A stretch of 64,000 nucleotides of DNA from Caballeronia jiangsuensis. Lineage in GTDB: Bacteria; Pseudomonadota; Gammaproteobacteria; Burkholderiales; Burkholderiaceae. Every line of letters starts with the position of its first letter. Positions within the stretch are counted from its first letter, which is position 1. Shown here one piece after another: positions 27,340 to 36,544 of this stretch. The translations under genes and the position numbers were made by a program. The DNA lies in NCBI GenBank assembly GCA_000648925.1, contig JFHF01000008.1, forward strand, positions 1 to 64,000, given 5' to 3'. A model generated the notes under the pieces. That model had not been told where the DNA came from. It was given only the letters and a program-made list of their open reading frames with translations, and did no database searches.

Positions 27340-27648
27340 ATGGAAAAAGTCGTGAACTTCAATCCGAATCTCAAGCCGTGGCTCGCGCCGCAGCCGAACA
27401 ACGTCGCCGGCAAGGGCGTGATCGAGAAGCCGGGTCAGACAGAGAACTTCATCTGGCAAACGCGCAAGGCCGAGCCGACGCAATACGAAAACGACTTCGG
27501 CGATGCGCTCGAACGCGTCTTCGAAGCGGGCGCGCTGGAACTGGAGCAAGTGGTCGTGGGCTTGAACAAGGACGGCTTCCGTACGCCGGAAGGCACCACG
27601 TGGACCGCCGAACGCCTCGCCGCCGAGTTGCGCACGCTCGCTGACTAA
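27340..27648 (+). CDS. Small protein with recombinase-like helix-turn-helix
   Basis: A 102-residue protein placed between the Rieske ferredoxin and oxygenase genes. The first 45 residues are extended and proline-rich (NPNLKPWLAPQPNN). The C-terminal half, FEAGALELEQVVVGLNKDGF followed by RTPEGTTWTAERLAAEL, resembles the helix-turn-helix of serine recombinases (the segment read as 'new arguments' of a split DNA-binding domain), but there is no catalytic domain. It could be a DNA-binding regulator or an oxygenase accessory protein. One base separates it from the ferredoxin gene and 17 from the oxygenase. Confidence 0.75.
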   Translation: MEKVVNFNPNLKPWLAPQPNNVAGKGVIEKPGQTENFIWQTRKAEPTQYENDFGDALERVFEAGALELEQVVVGLNKDGFRTPEGTTWTAERLAAELRTLAD

Positions 27649-27665
27649 AGAAGGAGCTTTTCCCC

Positions 27666-28727
27666 ATGACGTCCCCTCAGCAAACAACCGTCGCCGCCGA
27701 TCCCGTTCAGGCTTATCTCGATCGCGGCTTGCGTAACTACTGGTATCCCGTCGCGCCGAGCTGGCAAGTGGCGAACGCGCCCATCGGCCTGACGCGCCTC
27801 GGCGATCAGATCGTGCTCTGGCGCGACAACGAAGGCAAAGTGCACGCGCTCGAAGACCGCTGCCCGCATCGCGGCGCGCGTCTGTCGCTCGGCTGGAATC
27901 TCGGCGGCAGCGTCGCATGCTGGTATCACGGCATCGAAATCGATGGCAGCGGCACTGTGCAGAAGGTGCCCGCCGTGTCGGCGTGCCCGCTCGAAGGTCA
28001 GAAGTGCGTGAAGTCGTATCCCGTCGAAGAACATGCGGGCGCGATCTTTCTCTGGTTCGGCGATGACGCCAATAAGGAACCCGCGCCGCTCGTGCTGCCG
28101 GAAGAACTCGTCGGCGACGAGTACGCGAGCTTCCTGTGCATGTCGCACTGGAAGTGCAATTACCAGTACGCGATCGACAACGTGATGGACCCGATGCACG
28201 GTGCCTATCTGCACGCGACATCGCACTCGATGGCCGAAGGCGACAAGCAGGCCGACATGCGCGTGCGCAAGACCGAAACCGGCCTCATGTTCGAGAAGGT
28301 GAATCAGCGCGACGTGAACTTCGACTGGGTCGAGCTCGGCGAAACCGGCTGCCTGTGGATGCGTCTCGCGATTCCGTACAAGAAGAAGTTCGGTCCGGGC
28401 GGCAACTTCGGGATCATCGGCTTCGCTACGCCCGTCGATGACGACAACTGCCAGGTCTATTTCTGGCGCACGCGCAAGGTCTCGGGATGGCAGCGCGATG
28501 CATGGCGATTCCTGTATCGCAATCGTCTCGAAGGGCTGCATTGGGCCGTGCTGGAACAAGACCGCTACGTGCTCGAAAGCCTCGCGCCGAACGCGCGCAA
28601 TCATGAATTCCTCTATCAGCACGATGTCGGCATGACGCGTGTGCGCCGCATGCTCAAGCAACGCGCGCAGCAGCATCTCGCCGCGCTCGACGCGCTGCCG
28701 AAGAACCCGGAGCACGCTCATGCGTGA
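27666..28727 (+). CDS. Rieske non-heme iron oxygenase, catalytic subunit
   Basis: A 353-residue oxygenase. The N-terminal Rieske domain has Cys66/His68 (RCPHRG) and Cys85/His88 (CWYHG). The catalytic iron motif is DPMHGAYLH with Asp175, His178 and His183. Length and layout match the single-component-alpha branch (PaO/VanA/phthalate-type), which often demethylates or hydroxylates aromatic acids. No beta subunit is present, as is usual for this branch. A strong ribosome site (AAGAAGGAGC) precedes the ATG. Electrons should come from the ferredoxin at 27021. Substrate unknown. Confidence 0.94.
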   Translation: MTSPQQTTVAADPVQAYLDRGLRNYWYPVAPSWQVANAPIGLTRLGDQIVLWRDNEGKVHALEDRCPHRGARLSLGWNLGGSVACWYHGIEIDGSGTVQKVPAVSACPLEGQKCVKSYPVEEHAGAIFLWFGDDANKEPAPLVLPEELVGDEYASFLCMSHWKCNYQYAIDNVMDPMHGAYLHATSHSMAEGDKQADMRVRKTETGLMFEKVNQRDVNFDWVELGETGCLWMRLAIPYKKKFGPGGNFGIIGFATPVDDDNCQVYFWRTRKVSGWQRDAWRFLYRNRLEGLHWAVLEQDRYVLESLAPNARNHEFLYQHDVGMTRVRRMLKQRAQQHLAALDALPKNPEHAHA

Positions 28728-29463
28728 CGCGCTCGATGGCCGCCGCGTGCTCGTGACAGGCGGCGCTCGCGGACTCGGCGCGGCGTTCGTCAAGGCGCTC
28801 GTCGAGAGCGGCGCGCGCGTCGCGTTCGGCGATGTGCTGCATGCGGAAGGCGAGGCGCTCGCAAGTGATCTGCCGAATGCGCACTTCTTCCCGCTCGATC
28901 TGAACGAGCCGCAGAGCATCGCCGCATTCGTCGAAGCGAGCGTGAAGGCGCTGGGCGGACTCGACGCCCTCATCAACAACGCCGCGATCACGAATTCGGG
29001 CGGCAAGTCCGCCGATGAACTCACGCCGCAAACGTGGGACGCCGTGATGAACGTCAACGTGCGCGGCTCGTGGCTCATGAGCGTCGCGTGCCTGCCGCAT
29101 CTGAAGGAATCGGGACGCGGCGCGATCGTGAATATCGCATCGGATACGGCGTTGTGGGGCGCGCCGAAGCTGCTTGCCTACGTCGCGAGCAAGGGCGCCG
29201 TGATCGCGATGACGCGTTCGCTCGCCCGCGAGTTCGGCGCGAGCAACGTGACCGTCAACGCAATCGCGCCCGGCCTCACGGAAGTGGAAGCCACCGCTTA
29301 CGTGCCCGCCGAGCGCCACGAGTACTACCTCAAAGGCCGCGCATTGACGCGCGCGCAAACGCCCGACGACGTGAACGGCCCCGTGCTGTTCCTGCTCTCG
29401 GACGCGGCGCGCTTCGTGACGGGCCAGTTGCTGCCGGTGAACGGCGGCTTCGTAATGAATTGA
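28720..29463 (+). CDS. SDR-family dehydrogenase in the Rieske operon
   Basis: A 247-residue classical SDR. TGGARGLG at 13-20 binds NAD(P), NNAA follows, and the catalytic Ser (NIASDTA) and YVASK motif are intact. It starts 8 bases before the end of the oxygenase gene, so translation is coupled. By position it may oxidise the dihydrodiol or alcohol made by the oxygenase, as SDRs do in aromatic pathways. That role is inferred. Confidence 0.9.
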   Translation: MRDALDGRRVLVTGGARGLGAAFVKALVESGARVAFGDVLHAEGEALASDLPNAHFFPLDLNEPQSIAAFVEASVKALGGLDALINNAAITNSGGKSADELTPQTWDAVMNVNVRGSWLMSVACLPHLKESGRGAIVNIASDTALWGAPKLLAYVASKGAVIAMTRSLAREFGASNVTVNAIAPGLTEVEATAYVPAERHEYYLKGRALTRAQTPDDVNGPVLFLLSDAARFVTGQLLPVNGGFVMN

Positions 29464-29492
29464 TTCGTTTTACCTAGAACCTGGAGAAAGCA

Positions 29493-30020
29493 ATGGCCGA
29501 TGCAGACATCGAACGCAAATCGTGGGATCAGCCCGCCGACGCGAGCTTCGAGCAATGGATGGACTCGCGTGTCGCGCGCCTCGAAACGCGCCGCTACGAC
29601 TGGGACGCGCTCAAGTTCCAGGCCGATTACGACCCGAAGTATCGCCGCGCGCAGATGCGCTATGTGGGCACGGGCGGCACGGGCGTCGCGAAGGACATGA
29701 ACACGGTCCCCTCGGGCAGCTTCACGTTTTCGACGATGGTCATTCCCGCAGGCAACATCGGGCCGAGCCATATTCATATCGACGTCGAAGAGATTTTCTT
29801 CGTGCTGCGCGGAAAGATGAAGGTGGTCTGCGAGAAGGACGGACAGACGTGGGAAGCCGTGCTCGGCGAGCGCGATCTCATCTCGGTGCCGCCCGGCGTG
29901 TATCGCACGGAGATCAACATCGGCGAGGAGGACGCGCTGATGTGCGTGATGCTCGGCGCATCGAAGCCGATCACGCCGACGTATCCGCCCGATTCGCCCC
30001 TGGCGAAGCTCAAGCGCTGA
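29493..30020 (+). CDS. Cupin-domain protein
   Basis: A 175-residue protein with one cupin barrel. The first metal-binding motif is visible as GPSHIHIDVEEIFFVLRGKMKV (two histidines and a glutamate), and the second region is less canonical (ISVPPGVYRTEIN). A 50-residue helical N-terminal part precedes the barrel. Cupins in degradative operons act as dioxygenases, isomerases or sensors; the gene's place in the operon suggests an enzyme, but no reaction can be assigned. Its start is 29 bases after the SDR, with CCTGGAGAAAGC before the ATG. Confidence 0.82.
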   Translation: MADADIERKSWDQPADASFEQWMDSRVARLETRRYDWDALKFQADYDPKYRRAQMRYVGTGGTGVAKDMNTVPSGSFTFSTMVIPAGNIGPSHIHIDVEEIFFVLRGKMKVVCEKDGQTWEAVLGERDLISVPPGVYRTEINIGEEDALMCVMLGASKPITPTYPPDSPLAKLKR

Positions 30021-30027
30021 GGCTGCG

Positions 30028-30888
30028 ATGAACATCGAGACGCTCGCGCGCTTTCCGGACATGCATATCGATACCGCGCACGGCATCACGGCTTATCGCG
30101 AGGCAGGTGCGTCGCATCTGCACACCGTGCCTGTCGTGTTGCTGCACGGGATCGGGTCGGGCGCGGCGTCGTGGGTGCGGCAACTCGATGTGCTCGGCGC
30201 GAAGCGTCGCGTGCTCGCGTGGGATGCGCCGGGCTATGGCGTGTCCACTCGCGTGGCGCATGAATCGCCGGTTGCTTCCGACTATGCGAATGCACTGCGC
30301 GCGTGGCTCGATGCGCTGAATATCACGCGTTGCGTGCTCGTCGGTCATTCGCTCGGCGCGATCGTCGCGGGTTCGTTCGCCGCAAATGCGCCGGAGCGCG
30401 TCGCGGGCTTGCTGCTGATATCGCCCGCCGCGGGTTACGGCGCTGCACCGAAGCAACTGCGCGAATCGAAACGCGATGCACGTTTGAAGATGCTGAACGA
30501 GCTCGGTCCGCAAGGACTCGCACGCGAGCGCAGCGCGAACATGGTCTCGCAATACGCCGATGACACCGCCCGCGAATGGGTCCGCTGGAACATGGCGCGC
30601 ATCGTCCCCGAGGGCTACGCACAAGCGACGCATCTGCTCGCGAACGCGGACCTCGCAGCGGATATCGCACGCTTTCATGGACGCATCGCGGTAGCGGTCG
30701 GCGCGGAAGACGCGATCACGCCGCCCGCCGCGTGCGCGCCCATCGCGCAGGCCGCGCATGTCAGCCTGCAAGTCGTGCCGCGTGCCGGACACGCGGGTTA
30801 TGTCGAATCACCCGCCGCCTATACGGCGCTGATCGATTCGTTTTGTCAGGGCATCGAATGTCACATGAAAGACGGAGTACCGCAATGA
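30028..30888 (+). CDS. Alpha/beta hydrolase (meta-cleavage-product-hydrolase-like)
   Basis: A 286-residue alpha/beta hydrolase. The HGIGSGAASW oxyanion region is at 40-49, the nucleophile Ser108 is in VGHSLGA, the acid is in GAEDAITPP, and the histidine is in RAGHAGYVE. The sequence type is that of C-C bond hydrolases and lactonases in aromatic degradation. It lies 7 bases after the cupin gene and overlaps the IclR gene by four bases. It may cleave a ring-fission product; this is inference from context. Confidence 0.88.
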   Translation: MNIETLARFPDMHIDTAHGITAYREAGASHLHTVPVVLLHGIGSGAASWVRQLDVLGAKRRVLAWDAPGYGVSTRVAHESPVASDYANALRAWLDALNITRCVLVGHSLGAIVAGSFAANAPERVAGLLLISPAAGYGAAPKQLRESKRDARLKMLNELGPQGLARERSANMVSQYADDTAREWVRWNMARIVPEGYAQATHLLANADLAADIARFHGRIAVAVGAEDAITPPAACAPIAQAAHVSLQVVPRAGHAGYVESPAAYTALIDSFCQGIECHMKDGVPQ

Positions 30889-31745
30889 CATCCATCGCCA
30901 CCGAAGAAGCCGACAAGGGCGAACCGACTTACATCGTGCCGGGCCTCGAACGCGGACTGAAGATCCTCACCGAGTTCTCGCCGCGCGAACCCGTGCTCGG
31001 CGCGCCGGAACTGTCGCGACGCCTCGGCATTCCGCGCACGACGGTTTTCCGGCTGCTGCAAACGCTCGAATCGCTCGGCTTTCTGGAGCGCGCCGACAAG
31101 GACCGCAACTATCGCCTGGGCGTGGCCGTCCTGCGTCTCGGCTTCGAATACCTGAGCTCGCTCGAACTGACCGATCTGGGCCTGCCGATCATCGAAGCGT
31201 TGCGCGATGCGACCGGCCTCACGAGTCACATCCTGATTCGCGATGGCCGCGATGTCGTGTTCGTCGCGAAGGCGCAGAGTCATGCGCCGATCTTCAGCTC
31301 GGTGAAGGTGAACGTCGGCACGCGCCTGCCCGCCCATGCGACGACGCACGGTCACGTTCTGATGGGCGATCTCTCGCTCGACGAATTGCGCGCGCTCTAT
31401 CCGGAACAGCATCTGGAGCGATTCACGAAGTCGACGCCCGAGACCGTGGAAGAACTCTTCGAGCGCGTGAAAGAGGACGCCGAACGCGGCTACGCGACGA
31501 GTCAATCGTCGTTCGAGCGCGGCATTTCGGTCGTCACCGCGCCGGTTCGCAACGACACGGGGCGCATCGTCGCCGTCATCACGACGACGATCCCGCGTCC
31601 GGAAATCGATGCCGCCTTGCTTGGCAGCGGCCTCATCGACAAGGTTCGCGAAGCCGCCGATGCGCTCTCGATGCGTCTCAACTATCGTCCGGCCGCGCGC
31701 GCTTCAGCGTCGAGCCGATACATGAAGTCTCTGGGGTTGCAATGA
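30885..31745 (+). CDS. IclR-family transcriptional regulator (paralogue B, inside the operon)
   Basis: A 286-residue IclR regulator with a winged helix-turn-helix (about 25-85) and effector domain. It is a close paralogue of the regulator at 23949. Its start overlaps the hydrolase stop, and its own stop overlaps the next SDR start, both as ATGA, so it is produced from within the operon it probably controls. The candidate target is the TGTTCC-N6-GGAACA site at 26976 and the related porin site at 26693. Activator or repressor action cannot be told from sequence. Confidence 0.92.
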   Translation: MTSIATEEADKGEPTYIVPGLERGLKILTEFSPREPVLGAPELSRRLGIPRTTVFRLLQTLESLGFLERADKDRNYRLGVAVLRLGFEYLSSLELTDLGLPIIEALRDATGLTSHILIRDGRDVVFVAKAQSHAPIFSSVKVNVGTRLPAHATTHGHVLMGDLSLDELRALYPEQHLERFTKSTPETVEELFERVKEDAERGYATSQSSFERGISVVTAPVRNDTGRIVAVITTTIPRPEIDAALLGSGLIDKVREAADALSMRLNYRPAARASASSRYMKSLGLQ

Positions 31746-32551
31746 TTCAGATCGATCTTTCAGGGCAGGTTGCGGTCGTGACCGGCGGTTCGTCGGGCAT
31801 CGGCTACGCGACGGCGCGCCTGTTCTTGCAGGCGGGCGCATCGGTGGCCATTTGCGGACGCGACGGCGAACGGCTCGAAGCCGCGCAAGCCGCGCTCGCC
31901 AAGGAATTTCCGCAAGCGCAATTGCTCGCGTCACGTTGCGATGTGCTCGACGAAAACCAGGTGAACGCCTTCGCCTCGCGCATCGAGGAACGCTTCGGCC
32001 GCGTCGACATGCTGGTGAACAACGCGGGACAAGGCCGCGTGTCCACCTTCGCCGATACGACCGACGACGCCTGGCGCGACGAACTGGAGCTGAAGTACTT
32101 CAGCATCATCCGTCCGACGCGCGCCTTCCTGCCGCTGCTGAAAGACGCGCCCTCGCCCGCGATCGTCTGCGTGAATTCGCTGCTCGCGTTGCAGCCGGAG
32201 CCGCACATGGTCGCGACTTCATCAGCGCGAGCAGGCGTGCTGAGCCTCGTGAAATCGCTCGCCACGGAACTCGCGCCGCAACGCATCCGCGTGAATTCGA
32301 TTCTGATCGGCATCGTCGAATCGGGGCAGTGGAAGCGGCGTTATCAGGACTATTTCCAACAGGCGCAAGAGCCGCGTCAAAGCTGGCAGGAATGGACCGG
32401 CGAACTCGCGCGCAAGAAGAACATTCCGCTCGGCCGCTTCGGGCTTCCCGAAGAAGCGGCGCAGGCGCTCTTTTATCTCGCAACAACGCTGTCGTCGTAC
32501 ACGACCGGCAGCCATATCGATGTTTCCGGAGGCTTTGCTCGTCATGTCTAA
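31742..32551 (+). CDS. SDR-family protein with altered catalytic motif
   Basis: A 269-residue SDR fold. The nucleotide site TGGSSGIG (14-21) and NNAG (93-96) are normal, and the catalytic-position serine is Ser146 (VNSLLAL). The Tyr-x-x-x-Lys motif is replaced: the aligned segment MVATSSARAG has Thr159 and Arg163 where Tyr and Lys are expected. It may therefore use a different chemistry or be non-catalytic. It overlaps both neighbours (4 bases with IclR, 8 with the ThDP enzyme), so it is a fixed part of the operon. Confidence 0.85.
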   Translation: MIQIDLSGQVAVVTGGSSGIGYATARLFLQAGASVAICGRDGERLEAAQAALAKEFPQAQLLASRCDVLDENQVNAFASRIEERFGRVDMLVNNAGQGRVSTFADTTDDAWRDELELKYFSIIRPTRAFLPLLKDAPSPAIVCVNSLLALQPEPHMVATSSARAGVLSLVKSLATELAPQRIRVNSILIGIVESGQWKRRYQDYFQQAQEPRQSWQEWTGELARKKNIPLGRFGLPEEAAQALFYLATTLSSYTTGSHIDVSGGFARHV

Positions 32552-34211
32552 GAAAACCACGGTCGGCGAACTGATCGCCGCGTTCCTCGAACAGTGCGGT
32601 GTGCGCACGGCGTTCGGCGTGATCTCGATTCACAACATGCCGATCCTCGATGCGATCGGCCGTCGCGGCAATATCCGCTATGTCGGCGCACGCGGCGAAG
32701 CGGGCGCGCTGAACATGGCCGATGGCCTCGCGCGTGTCTCGGGCGAACTGGGCGTCGCGTTCACGTCGACGGGCACCGCCGCCGGCAACGCGGCCGGCGC
32801 GATGGTCGAAGCCCTGACCGCGGGCACGGCGCTGCTGCACGTCACGGGGCAAATCGAAACCGAATATCTCGATCAGGACCTCGCGTATATCCACGAAGCG
32901 CCCGATCAGTTGTCGATGCTGCAATCGATCTCGAAGGCCGCTTTCCGGGTGCGCACGGTCGAGACCGCATTGCCGACGATCCGCGAAGCCGTGCGCGTCG
33001 CGCTGACCGCGCCGGCGGGTCCGGTGAGCGTCGAGATTCCGATCGACATCCAGGCCGCCGAAATCGAATGGCCCGCCGATCTGGCCGCGCCGCACGTCGG
33101 CGCCCTCACGCACGACAGCCTGCGCGTGAAGCAGCTCGCCGATGCGCTCACGAACGCCAAGCGCCCGCTGCTGTGGCTCGGCGGCGGCACGCGTCATGCG
33201 CGCGGCGCGGTCGAGCGGCTGGTGAAGCTCGGCTTCGGCGTGGTGACGAGCGTGCAGGGACGCGGCGTGCTGCCGGAAGATCATCCGGCGACGCTCGGCG
33301 CGTTCAACGTGCATCCTTCCGTCGAAGCGTTCTACAAGACGTGCGATGCGCTCGTCGTCGTCGGCTCGCGTCTGCGCGGCAACGAAACGCTGAAGTACAA
33401 GCTCGCGCTGCCGCAACCGCTCTATCGCATCGACGCCGATGCGCTCGCCGACAGCCGTGGCTATCGCAACGAACTGTTCGTGCATGGCGACGCATCGCGC
33501 GTGCTCGACGAACTCGCGACGCTGCTCGAAGGCCGCATCCGCATCGATCCGGCGTTCGCGGGCGATCTCGCCGCCGCGCGCGAAACGGCGGTCGCGGAAG
33601 TATCGAAGGGACTGGGGCCGTACAAGCGCCTCGTCGATTCGCTGCAACGCGCGGTCGGCCGCGATTACAACTGGGTCCGCGACGTGACGATCTCGAACAG
33701 CACGTGGGGCAATCGCCTGCTGAAGATTTTCAATCCGCGCGCGGGCGTGCATGCGCTCGGCGGCGGCATCGGCCAGGGCATGCAGATGGCGATCGGCGCG
33801 GCGCTTTCGGGCGCGGCGAAGAAGACCGTCGCGCTCGTCGGCGATGGCGGTCTGATGGTCAATGTCGGCGAACTCGCCACGGCCGTGCAGGAAAAGGCGA
33901 ACGTGATGATCGTGCTGATGAACGATCAATGCTACGGCGTCATCCGCAACATTCAGGACGCGCAGTACGGCGGACGCCGCATGTTCGTCGATCTGCATCA
34001 GCCGGATTTCGCGCAGTTCTGCGCGAGTCTCGGCCTCGCGCATCGCCGCATCACGTCGCTCGATCAGGCCGATGACATCGTGCGCGAAGGACTCGCCATC
34101 GACGGTCCGGTGCTCGTCGAAGTGGACATGCTGTCGGTCGGCTCGTTCGCGACCGCGTTCGCAGGCCCGCCGGTGAAGAAGGAAGAGCCGAAGGAGCCGG
34201 AATATGCGTGA
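32544..34211 (+). CDS. Thiamine-diphosphate-dependent decarboxylase/acetolactate-synthase-like enzyme
   Basis: A 555-residue three-domain ThDP enzyme. The activating glutamate is Glu52 ([15 protein letters not shown]). The ThDP/magnesium motif runs from GDGG (433-436) to the Asn-Asp at 460-461. The central domain (about 190-330) is of the acetolactate synthase type. Such enzymes decarboxylate 2-oxo acids or ligate the resulting aldehyde. It overlaps the aspartate-dehydrogenase-like gene by 8 bases, and an aldehyde dehydrogenase follows, which suggests a 2-oxo acid is decarboxylated and the aldehyde oxidised. The substrate is unproven. Confidence 0.9.
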   Translation: MSKKTTVGELIAAFLEQCGVRTAFGVISIHNMPILDAIGRRGNIRYVGARGEAGALNMADGLARVSGELGVAFTSTGTAAGNAAGAMVEALTAGTALLHVTGQIETEYLDQDLAYIHEAPDQLSMLQSISKAAFRVRTVETALPTIREAVRVALTAPAGPVSVEIPIDIQAAEIEWPADLAAPHVGALTHDSLRVKQLADALTNAKRPLLWLGGGTRHARGAVERLVKLGFGVVTSVQGRGVLPEDHPATLGAFNVHPSVEAFYKTCDALVVVGSRLRGNETLKYKLALPQPLYRIDADALADSRGYRNELFVHGDASRVLDELATLLEGRIRIDPAFAGDLAAARETAVAEVSKGLGPYKRLVDSLQRAVGRDYNWVRDVTISNSTWGNRLLKIFNPRAGVHALGGGIGQGMQMAIGAALSGAAKKTVALVGDGGLMVNVGELATAVQEKANVMIVLMNDQCYGVIRNIQDAQYGGRRMFVDLHQPDFAQFCASLGLAHRRITSLDQADDIVREGLAIDGPVLVEVDMLSVGSFATAFAGPPVKKEEPKEPEYA

Positions 34212-35028
34212 TCCCCGTCACGCACAGCACGCGATCGACATCGCGATGATCGGCTTCGGCGCGATCGGCAGGGCGGTGTTCCAGGCGCTCGATAACGATC
34301 CGCTCGTGCGCATCTCGCATGTCATCGTGCCGGAGCACGACCGCGATCACGTGCGCTCGGTGCTCGGCGATCACGTCGATGTCGTGTCGCACGTCGGTGC
34401 GCTCGCGAGCCATCCCGAGTTCGCGCTCGAATGCGCGGGACACGCGGCGCTCGTCGATCACGTCGTGCCGCTCTTGAAGTCGGGCACGGATTGCGCGGTC
34501 GCTTCGATCGGCGCGCTGTCCGAAGCCGGCCTTTTCGATGCGCTCTCCCGTGCCGCCGACGAAGGCGCGGCCACGATCACACTGCTGTCGGGTGCGATCG
34601 GCGGCGTCGATGCGCTGGCGGCAGCGAAGGAAGGCGGCCTCGACGACGTGCAGTACACGGGCCGCAAGCCGCCGCTCGGCTGGCTCGGCACGCCCGCCGA
34701 AAGCGTGTGCGATCTGAGGTCGCTGACGGCCGAGAAGGTCATCTTCGAAGGGACCGCACGCGATGCCGCGCGGCTCTATCCGAAGAACGCGAACGTCGCG
34801 GCGACCATCGCGCTGGCCGGGCTCGGGCTCGACGGCACGCGCGTGCGGCTGATCGCCGATCCGGCTGTCGAGCGCAACGTGCATCGCATCGTCGCGCGCG
34901 GCGCGTTCGGCGAGATGTCGCTCGAAATGTGCGGCAAGCCGCTGCCGTCGAATCCCAAGACATCCGCGCTCACCGCGTTCAGCGCGATCCGTGCGTTGCG
35001 CAATCGCGCCGCGCGCTGCGTCATCTGA
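34204..35028 (+). CDS. nadX: L-aspartate-dehydrogenase-like protein
   Basis: A 274-residue NAD(P)-dependent dehydrogenase of the AspDH (NadX) family. The nucleotide motif is GFGAIG at 17-22, and the C-terminal half carries the family's [15 protein letters not shown] and VERNVHRI segments, the latter with the conserved histidine. The family oxidatively deaminates aspartate to oxaloacetate and ammonia, or the reverse, and in some bacteria feeds NAD synthesis. No nadA or nadC is near. The gene is locked by overlaps between a ThDP enzyme and an aldehyde dehydrogenase, so here it probably handles a nitrogen-containing intermediate of the operon's pathway. Confidence 0.85.
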   Translation: MRDPRHAQHAIDIAMIGFGAIGRAVFQALDNDPLVRISHVIVPEHDRDHVRSVLGDHVDVVSHVGALASHPEFALECAGHAALVDHVVPLLKSGTDCAVASIGALSEAGLFDALSRAADEGAATITLLSGAIGGVDALAAAKEGGLDDVQYTGRKPPLGWLGTPAESVCDLRSLTAEKVIFEGTARDAARLYPKNANVAATIALAGLGLDGTRVRLIADPAVERNVHRIVARGAFGEMSLEMCGKPLPSNPKTSALTAFSAIRALRNRAARCVI

Positions 35029-35043
35029 AGGAGTTTTTGAACG

Positions 35044-36534
35044 ATGAATCATCCCGACACTTCGCTCGTGACGTCCGGCGATATCTTTATCGGCGGCGAA
35101 TGGCGCCAGGGGCGTGGCAATCAGTACGCGAGCATCTATCCCGCCGATCAGAGCGTCAACGCGGAAATCAGCACGGCGAACGCCGACGATGCGCGCGAAG
35201 CCGTCGAGATCGCGGATCGCGCTTTTAGAAAGGCCGACTGGGCCGGATTGAAGCCGCATCAGCGGGCCGCCGTTCTGCATCGCATCGCAGGTCTGATCGA
35301 AGCGCGCCACGAAGCGCTCGCTCAATTGCAGCGCCGCGACAACGGCAAGCCGATCAGCGAAACGCGCGCGCTCGTCACGAGTGCGGCGAGCACGTTCCGC
35401 TACTTCGCGTCGTGCCTCGAAACGCTCGAAGAAGAACTCACGCCCTCGCGCGGCGACTATCTGACGATGAGCGTGCACGAGCCGCTCGGCGTCATCGCGG
35501 CGATCACGCCGTGGAATTCGCCGATCGCATCCGACGCGCAGAAGCTCGCGCCCGCACTCGCCGCCGGCAACGCCGTCGTGCTGAAGCCCGCCGAAGTGAC
35601 GCCGCTCGCATCGCTCGCACTTGCGCGCATCTGCGAGGAAGCGGGTGTGCCGAAGGGCGTGGTCAGCGTTTTGCCGGGCAAAGGTTCCGTGATCGGCGAT
35701 GCGCTCGTGCGTCATCCGCTCGTGAAGAAAGTCGCGTTCACGGGCGGCACGGAAGTCGGTCGCGGCATCGCGCGGCTCGCCGCAGAAAAGCTAATGCCGG
35801 TGTCGCTCGAACTCGGCGGCAAGTCGCCGACCATCGTCTACGCCGATGCCGATCTCGATCACGCGGTGAACGGCGTGCTCTACGGCATCTTCAGTTCGTC
35901 GGGTGAATCGTGCATCGCGGGTTCGCGGCTCTTTGTCGAGCGCAAGGTGTACGGCGAATTCATGGCGCGGCTCGTGGATGGCGCGAGGAAGCTGCGCGTC
36001 GGCGACCCGACGCGCGAGAACACGCAGATGGGCCCGCTCATCACGGGGCAGCATCGCGAAAGCATCGAGCGCTTCGTCGCGCTCGGTCTCGAAGAAGGCG
36101 GCGCGCTCCTGTGCGGCGGCGAACGTCCCACGGGCGACGGCCGCGAGAAAGGCTTCTTCTATCTGCCGACGATCATCGAAGGCCTCACGAACGATGCGCG
36201 CATGTGTCAGGAAGAGATCTTCGGACCGGTGCTCGCCGCCCTGCCCTTCGACGACGAAGCCGCGCTGCTCGAACAGGCGAACGACAGCGTGTTCGGCCTC
36301 GCGGCAGGCATCTGGACGCGGGACTACAAGCGCGCATGGAAGATGTCGCGCGCATTGAACACCGGCACGGTCTGGATCAACACCTACAAGCAGTTTTCGA
36401 TTTCGACGCCTTTCGGCGGCTGGAAAGACAGCGGCATGGGACGCGAGAAAGGCCGTCTGGGCCTGCGCGAATACATGCAGCAGAAGAGCCTGTACTGGGG
36501 CTTGAACGATGCCCCGCTGCCGTGGGCGAACTGA
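35044..36534 (+). CDS. NAD(P)-dependent aldehyde dehydrogenase
   Basis: A 496-residue ALDH. The catalytic Cys290 is in GESCIAGSR, the general base Glu256 in ELGGKSP, the nucleotide loop in FTGGTEVG, and the oxyanion asparagine in TPWNSP. Size and motifs are those of the betaine/phenylacetaldehyde-type group. GAAGGAG precedes the ATG. By context it oxidises the aldehyde left by the ThDP decarboxylase. It could yield a carboxylate such as malonate or a semialdehyde product; not determinable. Confidence 0.93.
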   Translation: MNHPDTSLVTSGDIFIGGEWRQGRGNQYASIYPADQSVNAEISTANADDAREAVEIADRAFRKADWAGLKPHQRAAVLHRIAGLIEARHEALAQLQRRDNGKPISETRALVTSAASTFRYFASCLETLEEELTPSRGDYLTMSVHEPLGVIAAITPWNSPIASDAQKLAPALAAGNAVVLKPAEVTPLASLALARICEEAGVPKGVVSVLPGKGSVIGDALVRHPLVKKVAFTGGTEVGRGIARLAAEKLMPVSLELGGKSPTIVYADADLDHAVNGVLYGIFSSSGESCIAGSRLFVERKVYGEFMARLVDGARKLRVGDPTRENTQMGPLITGQHRESIERFVALGLEEGGALLCGGERPTGDGREKGFFYLPTIIEGLTNDARMCQEEIFGPVLAALPFDDEAALLEQANDSVFGLAAGIWTRDYKRAWKMSRALNTGTVWINTYKQFSISTPFGGWKDSGMGREKGRLGLREYMQQKSLYWGLNDAPLPWAN

Positions 36535-36544
36535 AGGAGTTGCC

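Noticed and set aside
32106..34043. A 645-codon open frame antisense to the ThDP-enzyme gene
   Set aside because: It mirrors codon bias of the real gene, has no recognisable domain, is Arg/Glu/Ala-rich, and lies wholly opposite a gene with clear ThDP motifs and operon overlaps.
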